Of a DNA stretch of 57,935 nucleotides, positions 1 to 7,370 are shown one piece after another. The number at the start of each line of letters is the position of its first letter. Positions within the stretch are counted from its first letter, which is position 1. Source of the DNA: BOG-1112 sp964635325 (GTDB lineage Bacteria; Bdellovibrionota_B; Oligoflexia; Oligoflexales; Bog-1112); contig CAZWOL010000011.1 in assembly GCA_964635325.1 (NCBI GenBank), positions 1-57,935 on the forward strand, given 5' to 3'. The notes under the pieces are model-generated. The model was not told where the DNA came from. It saw nothing but the letters and a program-made list of their open reading frames with translations, and ran no database searches. The translations under genes were made by a program, and so were the position numbers.

Positions 1-23
1 GGGGGGGTGGCTCAAAACGGTGA

Positions 24-167
24 AATCGACCGGCTCTCTATAATGAAATCCTGCAATCTCTGGAAGAGCAGGCTGACTATTGGAAAAAACACTACAATAC
101 GGCAGCGGGTGCAGGAACAATTCAAAATTTTATCGACGCAAATAGAAGATTTAAAGATGAGTTATAA
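24..167 (+). pseudogene. 3' end of an upstream reading frame, probably truncated or frameshifted at the window edge
   Basis: A frame free of stops runs from 24 to a TAA at 165-167 and reads like a real protein end (…YNEILQSLEEQADYWKKHYN…). It has no ATG, GTG or TTG, and an in-frame TGA sits at 21-23. Just upstream, another frame reads plausibly (VAQNGEIDR), so one missing base near position 30 could join the two. The first seven bases are all G, which suggests a contig edge where base errors are common. It overlaps the next gene by 11 bases, as coupled genes often do. Whether it is a sequencing error or a true pseudogene cannot be told from here. Function is not recognised. Confidence 0.35.
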
Positions 168-627
168 AAAATATTTCCTTTTCGTGCTTTTTTTCTTCTG
201 CAAAGCGCTTTTTGCGAACAAAAATTCTCAGTTAGTGCAAGTCTCACCAGGGAGGGGAGGTGCTAAATTCTATCACCTTGAATTTACTCTCACTCCAGAG
301 AATGCCGTAAAACCTTTTGGTGAAAGCAAATATGGGCCTCGTAAATTTGAACTTTCTGAAGGGCAATTTGAAATCTTCATCAAGAAAGATCAGTTTCCGA
401 TCTCTTCTCCGGCAAAAGAGTTTATTATTCTACGCATGCCTAGCGGAAATCATCCTTCAAAAACTGCTTTGTTTAACTCTTTGAAATCTATGCTCGAGTC
501 TAAGAAAGGTTCTGTAAAAGTAGTTTTAGAGCTTAACCCCTACTACAACTCTGAAAAGAAAGCGCTTAGCGAAGCTAATGTTTTTTTTCGCACCGCGAAG
601 GGCGCCTATATCGACCGCCTAAACTAG
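157..627 (+). CDS. small secreted protein of unknown function
   Basis: This encodes 156 residues. I chose the ATG at 157 over the GTG at 7 because it gives a clean signal peptide (MSYKKYFLFVLFFFCKALFA) directly at the N-terminus. The mature part is mixed in charge, has no cysteine and shows no motif I recognise. It overlaps the end of the preceding frame by 11 bases, which suggests translational coupling. It is predicted to be exported to the periplasm. No function can be given. Confidence 0.6.
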   Translation: MSYKKYFLFVLFFFCKALFANKNSQLVQVSPGRGGAKFYHLEFTLTPENAVKPFGESKYGPRKFELSEGQFEIFIKKDQFPISSPAKEFIILRMPSGNHPSKTALFNSLKSMLESKKGSVKVVLELNPYYNSEKKALSEANVFFRTAKGAYIDRLN

Positions 628-950
628 CGCGAAATGACTGTAGTTTCCAAGATTTATTACCCTGTCCGAGCAAGGGTGACACAAAAGCAGGTCTAAAATC
701 AGATCAGGAAAAAGGCTTACTGTTCATGTTTTTGGCAAATAGGCAGAAGTCATGATACTTTTGGTCAACGTTTAACCTTCAGTTCGCACTGATTATAATA
801 TGGCTTCAAAAACACATATCAAATTCCAGGTGACAAAACCTCTGTTGTTGACATATTCCTTGCAAAGACTCCTCTAAAAGGTAGCCCGAAGATAATAGAG
901 TCTATAATACCCGAACCAAATCTATTCACAGCTTAGATTGGAAAGTTAAC
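628..950. other. intergenic stretch with a possible gene remnant
   Basis: These 323 bases hold no complete gene. On the plus strand, 799-936 is an open stretch of 45 codons that reads like protein (…IPGDKTSVVDIFLAKTPLKG…) and ends in TAG. It has no ATG, GTG or TTG start and follows a stop at 796-798. It may be the tail of a decayed gene. No tRNA, terminator or clear promoter was found. Confidence 0.3.
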
Positions 951-1268
951 ATGAGCAAGGGATTCGCTGCAGTTGCAGTTGCTACAACGTTAAGTTTAGT
1001 TGGATGTGGAGACGAACATCCATCAAAGAAAGAGGATGTTTATAATGAAAGCAATTCAGAGTATTGTGGGGCTAGTATCATAAATGATTACAACAGCGTT
1101 GTAATCACATGTAACCATAACATCGCTTCTCAATGTAACTTTAAAATATCTGAGTTCTTGTCAAAGCATCCAAACATTTACTGCAAAGCAGACACTACCA
1201 CTGAGCCAAAGCAGAGAATTATCATTGATCGCAAAAGAGTAGAGTCTCTTCGTCAAAAAAAACAATAA
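951..1268 (+). CDS. small lipoprotein, function unknown
   Basis: The product is 105 residues with a lipoprotein signal peptide. A hydrophobic N-terminus ends in the lipobox L-V-G-C with Cys19 as the lipidation site, followed by a Gly-Asp start typical of a lipoprotein. The mature part contains several further cysteines (for example in SEYCG, VITCNH and SQCNF), suggesting disulfides in the periplasm, and ends in a basic tail. A purine-rich GGAAAG lies about six bases before the ATG. No family is recognised. It stands alone between a non-coding stretch and a convergent phnA-like gene. Confidence 0.6.
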   Translation: MSKGFAAVAVATTLSLVGCGDEHPSKKEDVYNESNSEYCGASIINDYNSVVITCNHNIASQCNFKISEFLSKHPNIYCKADTTTEPKQRIIIDRKRVESLRQKKQ

Positions 1269-1324
1269 CGAATAGAAACGAATCGTTCTGAAGGTCTACG
1301 TCCCTAGCCTAGGCGCGAGGCAAA

Positions 1325-1681
1325 CTACGACTTCTTTACAAATTCTGACTTCAAGTTCATCGCTCCAAATCCTTCGATTTTGCAGCTGATATTGTGCCCA
1401 TCTTCACTATCGATAAGTCGAATATTTTTAACCTTTGTTCCCACCTTAACAACTGAAGAAGACCCTTTTACTTTGAGGTCTTTAATAACACTGACAGAGT
1501 CACCATCCTTCAATGGATTGCCATGCGCATCACAAATAACAGGAGACCCTGATGAAGCCTCATCTACTTTGGCCTCTTCAGAGAGATTCCACTCATGACC
1601 GCACTCTGAACAAACCCATAACTCTCTACTTTGATAAGTATATTCAGAATTACAATGTGGGCACTTTGGAACTGAAGTCAT
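1325..1681 (-). CDS. phnA: PhnA/YjdM-type zinc-ribbon protein
   Basis: This 118-residue protein matches the PhnA (YjdM) family. It has an N-terminal zinc ribbon with Cys7-x2-Cys10 and Cys24-x2-Cys27, then a C-terminal domain containing the family's D-x-(H/N)-G-N-x-L-x-D-G-D-S motif and a conserved K-G-S-S-x-x-x-K-x-G segment. Despite the name, the family is not a proven phosphonate hydrolase and its biochemical role is unsettled. Length is normal. A GGAG Shine-Dalgarno lies about eight bases before the ATG, and a candidate promoter is at 1703-1731. The gene is monocistronic and converges with the small lipoprotein gene. Confidence 0.85.
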   Translation of the reverse strand: MTSVPKCPHCNSEYTYQSRELWVCSECGHEWNLSEEAKVDEASSGSPVICDAHGNPLKDGDSVSVIKDLKVKGSSSVVKVGTKVKNIRLIDSEDGHNISCKIEGFGAMNLKSEFVKKS

Positions 1682-1990
1682 CGCTATATCTCCAATCTCT
1701 TCACTTTATTGAATAATTCCATCAAGATCAATCTCGACCGCGAAGGCAGCTGCCACAGCGCCCCCCGGCTCACAACGCTAAAACCAGCTATATTTTCACT
1801 TTAATTTATACTTCAAATACCAAAAAATTAATCGTTTAGATTTCATGCGATGACGGGAATATTAGGCCAAACGGATCCACATTTCGCATTTGACAAATTT
1901 ACATCGATAGCCTACGTAAATAGGCAATTTTCTACAAATCTAGACAAATTCAAACTAGACTCCAATACTAGCAGTACCGCAGGATTAGAA
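1682..1990. other. divergent intergenic region
   Basis: These 309 bases separate the phnA-like gene from the lipoprotein gene that starts at 1991. Apart from the phnA promoter candidate I see no RNA gene or strong hairpin. A reading frame from 1850 runs in frame into the downstream gene. Its first 47 codons lack a signal peptide and would bury the lipoprotein signal, so I regard them as non-coding leader. Confidence 0.4.
1703..1731 (-). promoter_or_regulatory. candidate sigma-70 promoter of the phnA-like gene
   Basis: On the minus strand TTGATC (1726-1731) and TAAAGT (1703-1708) are separated by exactly 17 bases. Each matches the consensus hexamer at four of six positions. The -10 box ends 22 bases before the start codon, leaving a very short leader. 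Inferred from sequence only. Confidence 0.4.
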
Positions 1991-2851
1991 ATGTACACCT
2001 TCAAGCTAAAATCAATTATCCTACTAATTTTATTTGTTTTTTCGTGCGGAAAACGAACTGCACCGAGACCAAGATCCATAGAGCTCAACACAACCTCGTA
2101 CAACGGCATGTTTAGCATGTTAGATTCCGCACTCGTCGGACTGCAAGACTTCGACAATAAGCTACTCGATGCTTTCACCATTAATTTTGCTGATGCAGGT
2201 CCTTATTTCGACGAGACTCAGGGACCTAACTGGTGGTCCTATTACTTTCTGGACTCGACATGGGGCGATCAATCTCAGCCGGCACATCGTACCGACTATT
2301 ACTGGGGATACGGTGATCGTTATAAAAATGCGGATCCAATTATTTCACGAAAAGAAGCGCATGAAGTTATCAAAAAGTATTTCAAAATCAAACCCGGCAT
2401 TGAAGAAAAAGTTAATGAGTTTACCGCAACTCACTTTCAGAATTTTTACATTATAGGCATTCACTTTCGTGGGACTGACAAAAAAGCAGAAGCCCCCCGA
2501 GTGCCATACGAACTAGTTTACTCAAAAATACTTGAAGCGACAAAAAATCGGAATGATGACTTTCGTATTTTCGTCGCTTCAGACGAAGAAAATTTTGTGA
2601 GCTACATAGAAGAAAAGTTCCCGAACAAAACTATCTATGTTGAAAGCAGCATCCGATCTACAAATGGTCAACCTGTGCATTTAAACCGCACCAAGAATGG
2701 ATTCAAAGTCGGAGAAGATGCTCTAATCGACAGTCTGCTTTTATCAAAAACAAACTTTCTATTTCGCACCAGCTCTAACTTGAGTCGCTGGTCCACCTAC
2801 TTCAATCCAGACCTGCCTGTTTTTGAACTTAGCAAACGTCATGGCATCTAG
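1991..2851 (+). CDS. lipoprotein with a fucosyltransferase-like (GT23/NodZ-type) domain
   Basis: This encodes 286 residues from an ATG preceded by AGGA at a good distance. The N-terminus is a lipoprotein signal with Cys19 in …FVFSCGK. The mature protein contains H158-x-R160-G-T162-D163-K, which resembles the H-V-R-R-T-D-K donor-binding motif of alpha-1,6-fucosyltransferases (NodZ/FUT8, GT23). A later V-A-S-D-E segment and the C-terminal …DSLLLSKTNFLFRTSSNLSRW… fit the same fold, where the family has a short helix and Ser/Arg residues near the nucleotide. In GT23 the second Arg of the motif is important; here it is Gly. Glycosyl transfer is an inference, and a lipid-anchored, exported location would be odd for a nucleotide-sugar enzyme. 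Confidence 0.6.
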   Translation: MYTFKLKSIILLILFVFSCGKRTAPRPRSIELNTTSYNGMFSMLDSALVGLQDFDNKLLDAFTINFADAGPYFDETQGPNWWSYYFLDSTWGDQSQPAHRTDYYWGYGDRYKNADPIISRKEAHEVIKKYFKIKPGIEEKVNEFTATHFQNFYIIGIHFRGTDKKAEAPRVPYELVYSKILEATKNRNDDFRIFVASDEENFVSYIEEKFPNKTIYVESSIRSTNGQPVHLNRTKNGFKVGEDALIDSLLLSKTNFLFRTSSNLSRWSTYFNPDLPVFELSKRHGI

Positions 2852-2878
2852 TCATTTAGCTAGAAGAAATCCTTAGAA

Positions 2879-4066
2879 TTAGGCTTCACCATCAGCTGCA
2901 GGATGTTTGAATTTTTTTGTACCTGCATAGAGATCAAAAATAAGCAATTTAGCTTTAATAGGCCCATTCAAAATAGGTATGCGACGAGATGTCTTCAACC
3001 CAATGAGTTTCCATGGGGTGTCTTCTGCAACAAGCAGTGCCGCTCTCCATCCAGTAAAATGTTTCTTCAGATGATCACCGATCGACTTGTAAAAATCTTC
3101 CATATCGTTCTTGCTACGCAAAAGACGCTCGCCATAAGGTAAGTTTGCAATCAAAATTCCAGATTCAGCTGGTTTTTCAACTGAAAAAAACGACTTTTGT
3201 GAAAACTTAGCAACAGAATCGACTCCAATTGTCTTGGATGAAGCTTTTGCTTCTTCAATAAATCGCGAATCAATATCCGAGCCATATATAGAGATTTTTT
3301 GACCAATATGCTCCGAATCTTCGTTCTTAATTTGATTCCAAAGAGTGGGATTGAAATCTTTCCAGGTAGAAAAAGCAAACTCATTTGTAGGTCGCAATAC
3401 ATTCGATGGAATACCAAGCATCTGCATCGCAGCTTCGATAACAAAAGTGCCACTACCACAAAATGGATCGAGGAGAGTTTGCGAACCATCAAAGCCAACA
3501 AGCCTCAAAATTGCTGCTGCCAAGGTTTCTTTAAGAGGAGCCGGATGATGGCTCAATGTACGGTAGCCGCGTCTATGTAATGCCTGCCCTGCAGAATTAA
3601 GCCCAATAGTTATAACTCCATCGGACATGTGAGCCATAACAACGATATCTGGATCTTTGAGATCAACTTGGGGAGCACGACCCTCTTTTTTCATGAAATG
3701 ATCTTGTATGCCCTCGCGAACTTTTTTACTGACAACATTGGAACCCATGTTCCCTCGACCTCTATCCTCAGTCGACCCATCTACACGAAAGGTTTGACCA
3801 ACATCAAAAAGTTCCGTCCAATGAATTTTTGCTGCTCGCAAAAAAAGATGAGTCTCCGATTCAACACGAAACTTCTTCACAATGCGATATAGATTGCTAA
3901 CACAAGCCAATCGCAAATGAGCGCGATAGAAATTCGGTTCATCAACGAAAAAAGAGATAGCTTTGTAGTGCATTTTTAAATCGGTACCACCGATCGCCTT
4001 AACCTCGTCTTCAACGACACTTTTGATTTCTTCCGGACATGTAGCTAGGAGTTCAAAATTTAACAC
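2879..4066 (-). CDS. THUMP-domain class I RNA methyltransferase (RlmL N-half/YpsC type)
   Basis: The 395-residue product would methylate a guanine N2 of 23S rRNA using S-adenosylmethionine. The N-terminal ~165 residues match a THUMP-type RNA-binding region. The catalytic domain has motif I …LLDPFCGSGTFVIEAA… near residues 198-213 and the N-L-P-Y-G form of the catalytic N-P-P-Y motif near residue 312. E. coli RlmL is about 700 residues because a second methyltransferase is fused; this is the shorter stand-alone form common outside gammaproteobacteria. The start is GTG with AAGG five bases upstream. It converges with the fucosyltransferase-like gene. The exact target base is not proven by sequence. 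Confidence 0.85.
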   Translation of the reverse strand: MLNFELLATCPEEIKSVVEDEVKAIGGTDLKMHYKAISFFVDEPNFYRAHLRLACVSNLYRIVKKFRVESETHLFLRAAKIHWTELFDVGQTFRVDGSTEDRGRGNMGSNVVSKKVREGIQDHFMKKEGRAPQVDLKDPDIVVMAHMSDGVITIGLNSAGQALHRRGYRTLSHHPAPLKETLAAAILRLVGFDGSQTLLDPFCGSGTFVIEAAMQMLGIPSNVLRPTNEFAFSTWKDFNPTLWNQIKNEDSEHIGQKISIYGSDIDSRFIEEAKASSKTIGVDSVAKFSQKSFFSVEKPAESGILIANLPYGERLLRSKNDMEDFYKSIGDHLKKHFTGWRAALLVAEDTPWKLIGLKTSRRIPILNGPIKAKLLIFDLYAGTKKFKHPAADGEA

Positions 4067-4343
4067 AGATGCCTTTTCTAGTGTTTGGATTGCAAGACCC
4101 TACGATAGAGCAAGAAACCCTCATGACATTGATCTTATGAATTTTTAAATGAAAGCAACCGGGCACAAGACACACCCCAAGTGATATGGTGATCTAACAA
4201 AAAATCTTTGGATTTTCCATGCAAATTAGAATAGTTTAAGCCATACAGGAACTTAACACGGGCTTCCAGCTGAGATCGCACAAGTTCTTACACATAGCAG
4301 ATCAACACAAAGAAAAGAACCGTAAGAACCAGGAGTATTTAAA

Positions 4344-5348
4344 ATGCAACGACGCATTATCATGACACTTGTATGTGTCGGCTCACTACTTGGCCTATAT
4401 CAGGCCCTTTTCCATCATCCTAACACACCTTCTAGTGAGATCGAGGTTGAAGCCATAGAACAGAAAGCTCAGCCAAACCTAGAATCTGCCACTCAGTCAA
4501 ACAGCGACCCCGTCGAGAAAGTGGTTGCATTCCATCCTCCGAGAAGCGCATCAGAGCCTGATTCGCCTCTCGATCCTGATACAAAAGAATTTCTAAGTCT
4601 CGTTGGAAGAGCCACGACACATGAACAGATCTACGAGCATCCAAGCTCACATGTGGTTGCAATCGAAGATGATGGTCATTGGATTGCACAAGAAGATCTT
4701 TTGGTCGATGAAAAAAATCTCGTCAAAGGGATCGGCAATTCTGATGTTCGAATTGCTAAGCTTGAAAACATTCAACTATGGCCTCGCAATACAGTTCCCT
4801 ACAGAATCGACTTAGCCCTCAATCCTGAGCCAATTCGAAAAGCAATTGAAATGATCAATCGACTGACAACCGTACGTTTTGTCGAGCAAACAACCGAAAC
4901 TGATTTCATTCAGTTTCGGTTCACAGATCGACGACAGTGTTTAAGCTATGTAGGGCGACGTGGTGGAGAACAAAACATTATTCTTGATCCAAACACATGC
5001 GGCTCAGGAAATGTTCTCCATGAGATCATGCATGCTCTGGGATTTATACACGAACACAGCAGATCAGATCGAGATGAACACCTTATCGTTCATTGGAATG
5101 AAATTATCGCTGATGCACGCAGTCAATTTCAAAAAATGACACCAGCTCTTTCTCGAATTGATTTACATCCATTCGATTTTGACTCTATATTATTATATGC
5201 TTCTGATTCATTCAGCGCTCAACAGCGACCAACACTTACACGGAAAGATGGAAGCGCATTTAAAGCGAATCGAGAGCAGCTCAGCAAGGGAGACGTAGCA
5301 AGAATTAAAATACTCTACCCTCCAAGTGCAAATCATCATGAACACTAA
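4344..5348 (+). CDS. secreted astacin-family (M12A) zinc metalloprotease
   Basis: This encodes 334 residues with an N-terminal hydrophobic signal/anchor, a Pro/Glu-rich segment of about 60 residues, a presumed propeptide and an astacin catalytic domain. The zinc site is intact: H226-E-I-M-H230-A-L-G-F-I-H236-E, followed by H-S-R-S-D-R-D as in true astacins. The Met-turn, normally S-x-M-x-Y, reads S281-I-L-L-Y285, so Met is replaced by Leu while the zinc-proximal Tyr is kept. AGGAG lies nine bases before the ATG. The protein probably acts in the periplasm or outside the cell. Substrates are unknown. The ~280 bases upstream hold no other gene. Confidence 0.9.
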   Translation: MQRRIIMTLVCVGSLLGLYQALFHHPNTPSSEIEVEAIEQKAQPNLESATQSNSDPVEKVVAFHPPRSASEPDSPLDPDTKEFLSLVGRATTHEQIYEHPSSHVVAIEDDGHWIAQEDLLVDEKNLVKGIGNSDVRIAKLENIQLWPRNTVPYRIDLALNPEPIRKAIEMINRLTTVRFVEQTTETDFIQFRFTDRRQCLSYVGRRGGEQNIILDPNTCGSGNVLHEIMHALGFIHEHSRSDRDEHLIVHWNEIIADARSQFQKMTPALSRIDLHPFDFDSILLYASDSFSAQQRPTLTRKDGSAFKANREQLSKGDVARIKILYPPSANHHEH

Positions 5349-5435
5349 AGCATCCTTCAAGCAAATCCTTCTCGCTTTGCAACAGCAATTCTCCTAAGAT
5401 AAGTCTTTCATTTTAGTTCCAAAAGGATGAAAGAA

Positions 5436-5957
5436 ATGCTGGCGAAAAGACTTTGCTCTATCTTATTTGCGTACAGTTCCATTTTTTATACAAATACTGC
5501 TACAGCAGAACTCTCTACAAAACCAAAAGACTGGAGCTTAGGAATAGCACTTGGAGCCCCAACAGCTTTGGTTGCTCAAAATCAATTTTCTTCCAATCGT
5601 GCTGTAGATTTTGGTTTAGGCTACCACTGGAGCAATTTTGTTCAAGTTTACAGTGATTATCTTTTCTTATTTCCTGAAGCTATCGAAGAATTCACTGGAG
5701 AGAGTGCAAGCGGCCTCATCCCCTATGTCGGCCTAGGTGGCGCCGTCAGCATGTACAATTCCGATCATAAAACATCGATTGGCAACAACGATGCAAACAC
5801 GGTTCTCTCTGCGCGCGTTCCGCTTGGAATCCTTTGGCAGATTCCCCAGTCACCTATTGAGCTATTTGCGGAAGCAGTACCTACGATTTATCTTGCCCCC
5901 GGACTATACCTTGGAGTTGGTGGCGATATAGGCTGCCGCATCCACTTACCACTGTAG
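5436..5957 (+). CDS. small outer-membrane beta-barrel-like protein, function unknown
   Basis: The product is 173 residues. I chose the ATG at 5436 because AGGA lies eight bases before it, whereas the ATG at 5427 abuts the ribosome site. A signal peptide ends near …NTATA-EL. The mature part alternates polar and aromatic residues in short strands (…VDFGLGYHWSNFVQVYSDYLF…, …YLGVGGDIGCRIHLPL), the pattern of a small outer-membrane barrel. No enzyme motif is visible. It follows the astacin gene by 87 bases on the same strand, so co-transcription is possible. Confidence 0.6.
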   Translation: MLAKRLCSILFAYSSIFYTNTATAELSTKPKDWSLGIALGAPTALVAQNQFSSNRAVDFGLGYHWSNFVQVYSDYLFLFPEAIEEFTGESASGLIPYVGLGGAVSMYNSDHKTSIGNNDANTVLSARVPLGILWQIPQSPIELFAEAVPTIYLAPGLYLGVGGDIGCRIHLPL

Positions 5958-5980
5958 GCTTGAACGCAGAAATTTTTGAC

Positions 5981-6011
5981 AAAAAAAGGGACGGTGCTAA
6001 AACCGTCCCTT
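5981..6011 (-). terminator. strong intrinsic terminator reading on the minus strand
   Basis: A perfect ten-base-pair stem (5986-5995 with 6002-6011) with a six-base loop is followed on the minus strand by seven Ts (complement of 5981-5987). On the plus strand the stem is followed by G-rich sequence, so it does not fit termination of the upstream plus-strand gene. No minus-strand protein gene ends here. The terminator therefore implies an RNA gene on the minus strand. Confidence 0.75.
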
Positions 6012-6110
6012 GGGGGTGAAAATCCTCGCGCTAAGCTCCTCATCGTTTTGTAAAAGAAAACAACGTTGGAAATAAGCAAGATCCGTACCATTTAATGGCA
6101 CACTAACACC
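5981..6110 (-). ncRNA. candidate structured small RNA ending at the 5981-6011 terminator
   Basis: Minus-strand sequence upstream of the terminator folds into a rod. A nine-base-pair hairpin pairs 6057-6065 with 6041-6049. Outside it, TTCC pairs with GGAG near 6068-6071 and 6037-6040, and further out GATCTTGC pairs imperfectly with GCGAGGAT. Several pairs are G-U on the minus strand and would be A-C mismatches on the plus strand, so the minus strand is the likely RNA. The rod shape recalls 6S RNA, but I see no diagnostic 6S, tmRNA or SRP motif. The 5' end is a guess. It is antisense to the crcB leader. Confidence 0.4.
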
Positions 6111-6156
6111 GCCATAGCTCTTGTCAGCCTTTCAAATCAGGTCCATAATTTGCTGT

Positions 6157-6531
6157 ATGCGTTATTTTTATATCGCCATTCTAGGTTTAGCCGGGATCTT
6201 CTTAAGATATGGGATTAGTGTCCTATGCTCTAGATTTTGGCTATCCACCTTTCCTCTAGCGACATTTTGTATCAATATACTTGGATCCCTTCTAATCGGA
6301 ATCACCTACGGGCTAGGCGCAGAGAAGATGGCAATTTCCGAAGACCTGAGAATTGGAATCATGGTTGGTTTTCTCGGAGGCTTTACTACATTCTCGTCAT
6401 TTAGTCTCGAAAGCGCTTTGTTACTCAATACATCACAGATTTCGATCGGTGCTTTCTATTTTTTTATAAGTCCATTAGTGTGCCTTGCTGCATCCTTTGC
6501 TGGAATCTATTGGACTCGAATTTTTTTGTAA
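6157..6531 (+). CDS. crcB: fluoride channel CrcB/Fluc
   Basis: This 124-residue inner-membrane protein is a Fluc fluoride channel, which lets toxic fluoride leave the cytoplasm as a dual-topology dimer. It has four hydrophobic helices, the conserved N-x-x-G-(S/T) stretch (FCINILGSLLIG) and the hallmark G-x-x-G-G-(F/L)-T-T-F-S-(S/T)-F segment, here GFLGGFTTFSSFSLE. I chose the ATG at 6157 because the longer TTG frame from 6121 adds residues unlike the family. The next gene, uppP, follows 29 bases on. I looked for a fluoride riboswitch in the leader and did not recognise one. Confidence 0.92.
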   Translation: MRYFYIAILGLAGIFLRYGISVLCSRFWLSTFPLATFCINILGSLLIGITYGLGAEKMAISEDLRIGIMVGFLGGFTTFSSFSLESALLLNTSQISIGAFYFFISPLVCLAASFAGIYWTRIFL

Positions 6532-6560
6532 TTTGCTGTTGTCAACTTTAGGAAGTGATC

Positions 6561-7370
6561 ATGCAAGACATTAGTATTCTTCAAGCTGCTATTCTTGGAA
6601 CTGTACAGGGTGCCTCTGAATTTTTGCCAATCTCAAGTTCTGCGCACCTTATTATTGCAAATTGGCTAATGTCGGGAAACATACTTCCGATGGAGCTTGA
6701 AGTTGCTCTTCATCTAGGCACCTTTGCAGCTTTGCTCGTCTATTTTCGCAACTACTGGTTTCACATTCTTTTCGGTTTATGGCGCAAAATTCGTTATTCT
6801 GAAGATTCTTTCATCACGTCTAAGCTTCTTCCCATACTTATCATTGGGAGTATTCCTGCTGCTGTTATTGGACTCTTAGGTCGTCATGCCATAGAGGCAA
6901 TGTTCTATCATCCTCTCTCGATCATTCTTCCAATGGCGAGTGTTGGAATACTTCTGTGGCTTATCGATCTTTATGCTCCATCACGTAAAGATATTGCAAA
7001 TATAAGCTTCAAGGATGCTTTTATAATTGGATTCACTCAAGCCTGCGCGTTGATTCCTGGGGTATCACGAAGCGGAGCGACAATTATTGGGGGACGTCTC
7101 TTAGGCTTAGAAAAAAAAGCTGCTGTTGAATTTTCATTTTTACTAGGAACCCCTGTCATGTTTGGCGCAGCACTTTTACATGCAAAAGAAATGAGCGCTC
7201 ATATAGGGAGTCCGATATTTTATGTGGGCGTATCGGTATCTTTTGTGGTTGGATATCTAACGATTAAGTACTTCATCGAATTTATTTCGCGTTACAGTTT
7301 TCTTAGCTTTGCAATCTATCGTCTTTGCTTAAGCGCTGCGATACTATTTCTACTCTTCAATACGCACTGA
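6561..7370 (+). CDS. uppP: undecaprenyl-diphosphatase UppP (BacA)
   Basis: The 269-residue integral membrane enzyme removes a phosphate from undecaprenyl diphosphate. This recycles the lipid carrier for peptidoglycan and O-antigen, and overexpression gives bacitracin resistance. Both signatures are present: E-F-L-P-I-S-S-S-A-H-L near residue 21 and P-G-V-S-R-S-G-A-T near residue 165, with about eight helices. I chose ATG 6561 because AGGA sits seven bases before it; the GTG at 6555 is too close. Its last 21 bases overlap the end of the convergent minus-strand gene. Confidence 0.95.
   Translation: MQDISILQAAILGTVQGASEFLPISSSAHLIIANWLMSGNILPMELEVALHLGTFAALLVYFRNYWFHILFGLWRKIRYSEDSFITSKLLPILIIGSIPAAVIGLLGRHAIEAMFYHPLSIILPMASVGILLWLIDLYAPSRKDIANISFKDAFIIGFTQACALIPGVSRSGATIIGGRLLGLEKKAAVEFSFLLGTPVMFGAALLHAKEMSAHIGSPIFYVGVSVSFVVGYLTIKYFIEFISRYSFLSFAIYRLCLSAAILFLLFNTH

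Noticed and set aside
5888..6091. 67-codon minus-strand reading frame across the terminator
   Set aside because: It reads through a strong terminator and into the barrel gene on the other strand; no family resemblance.
6012..6156. Fluoride riboswitch in front of crcB
   Set aside because: I looked for the conserved core and pairing pattern on the plus strand and did not find it; the structure present reads better on the minus strand.
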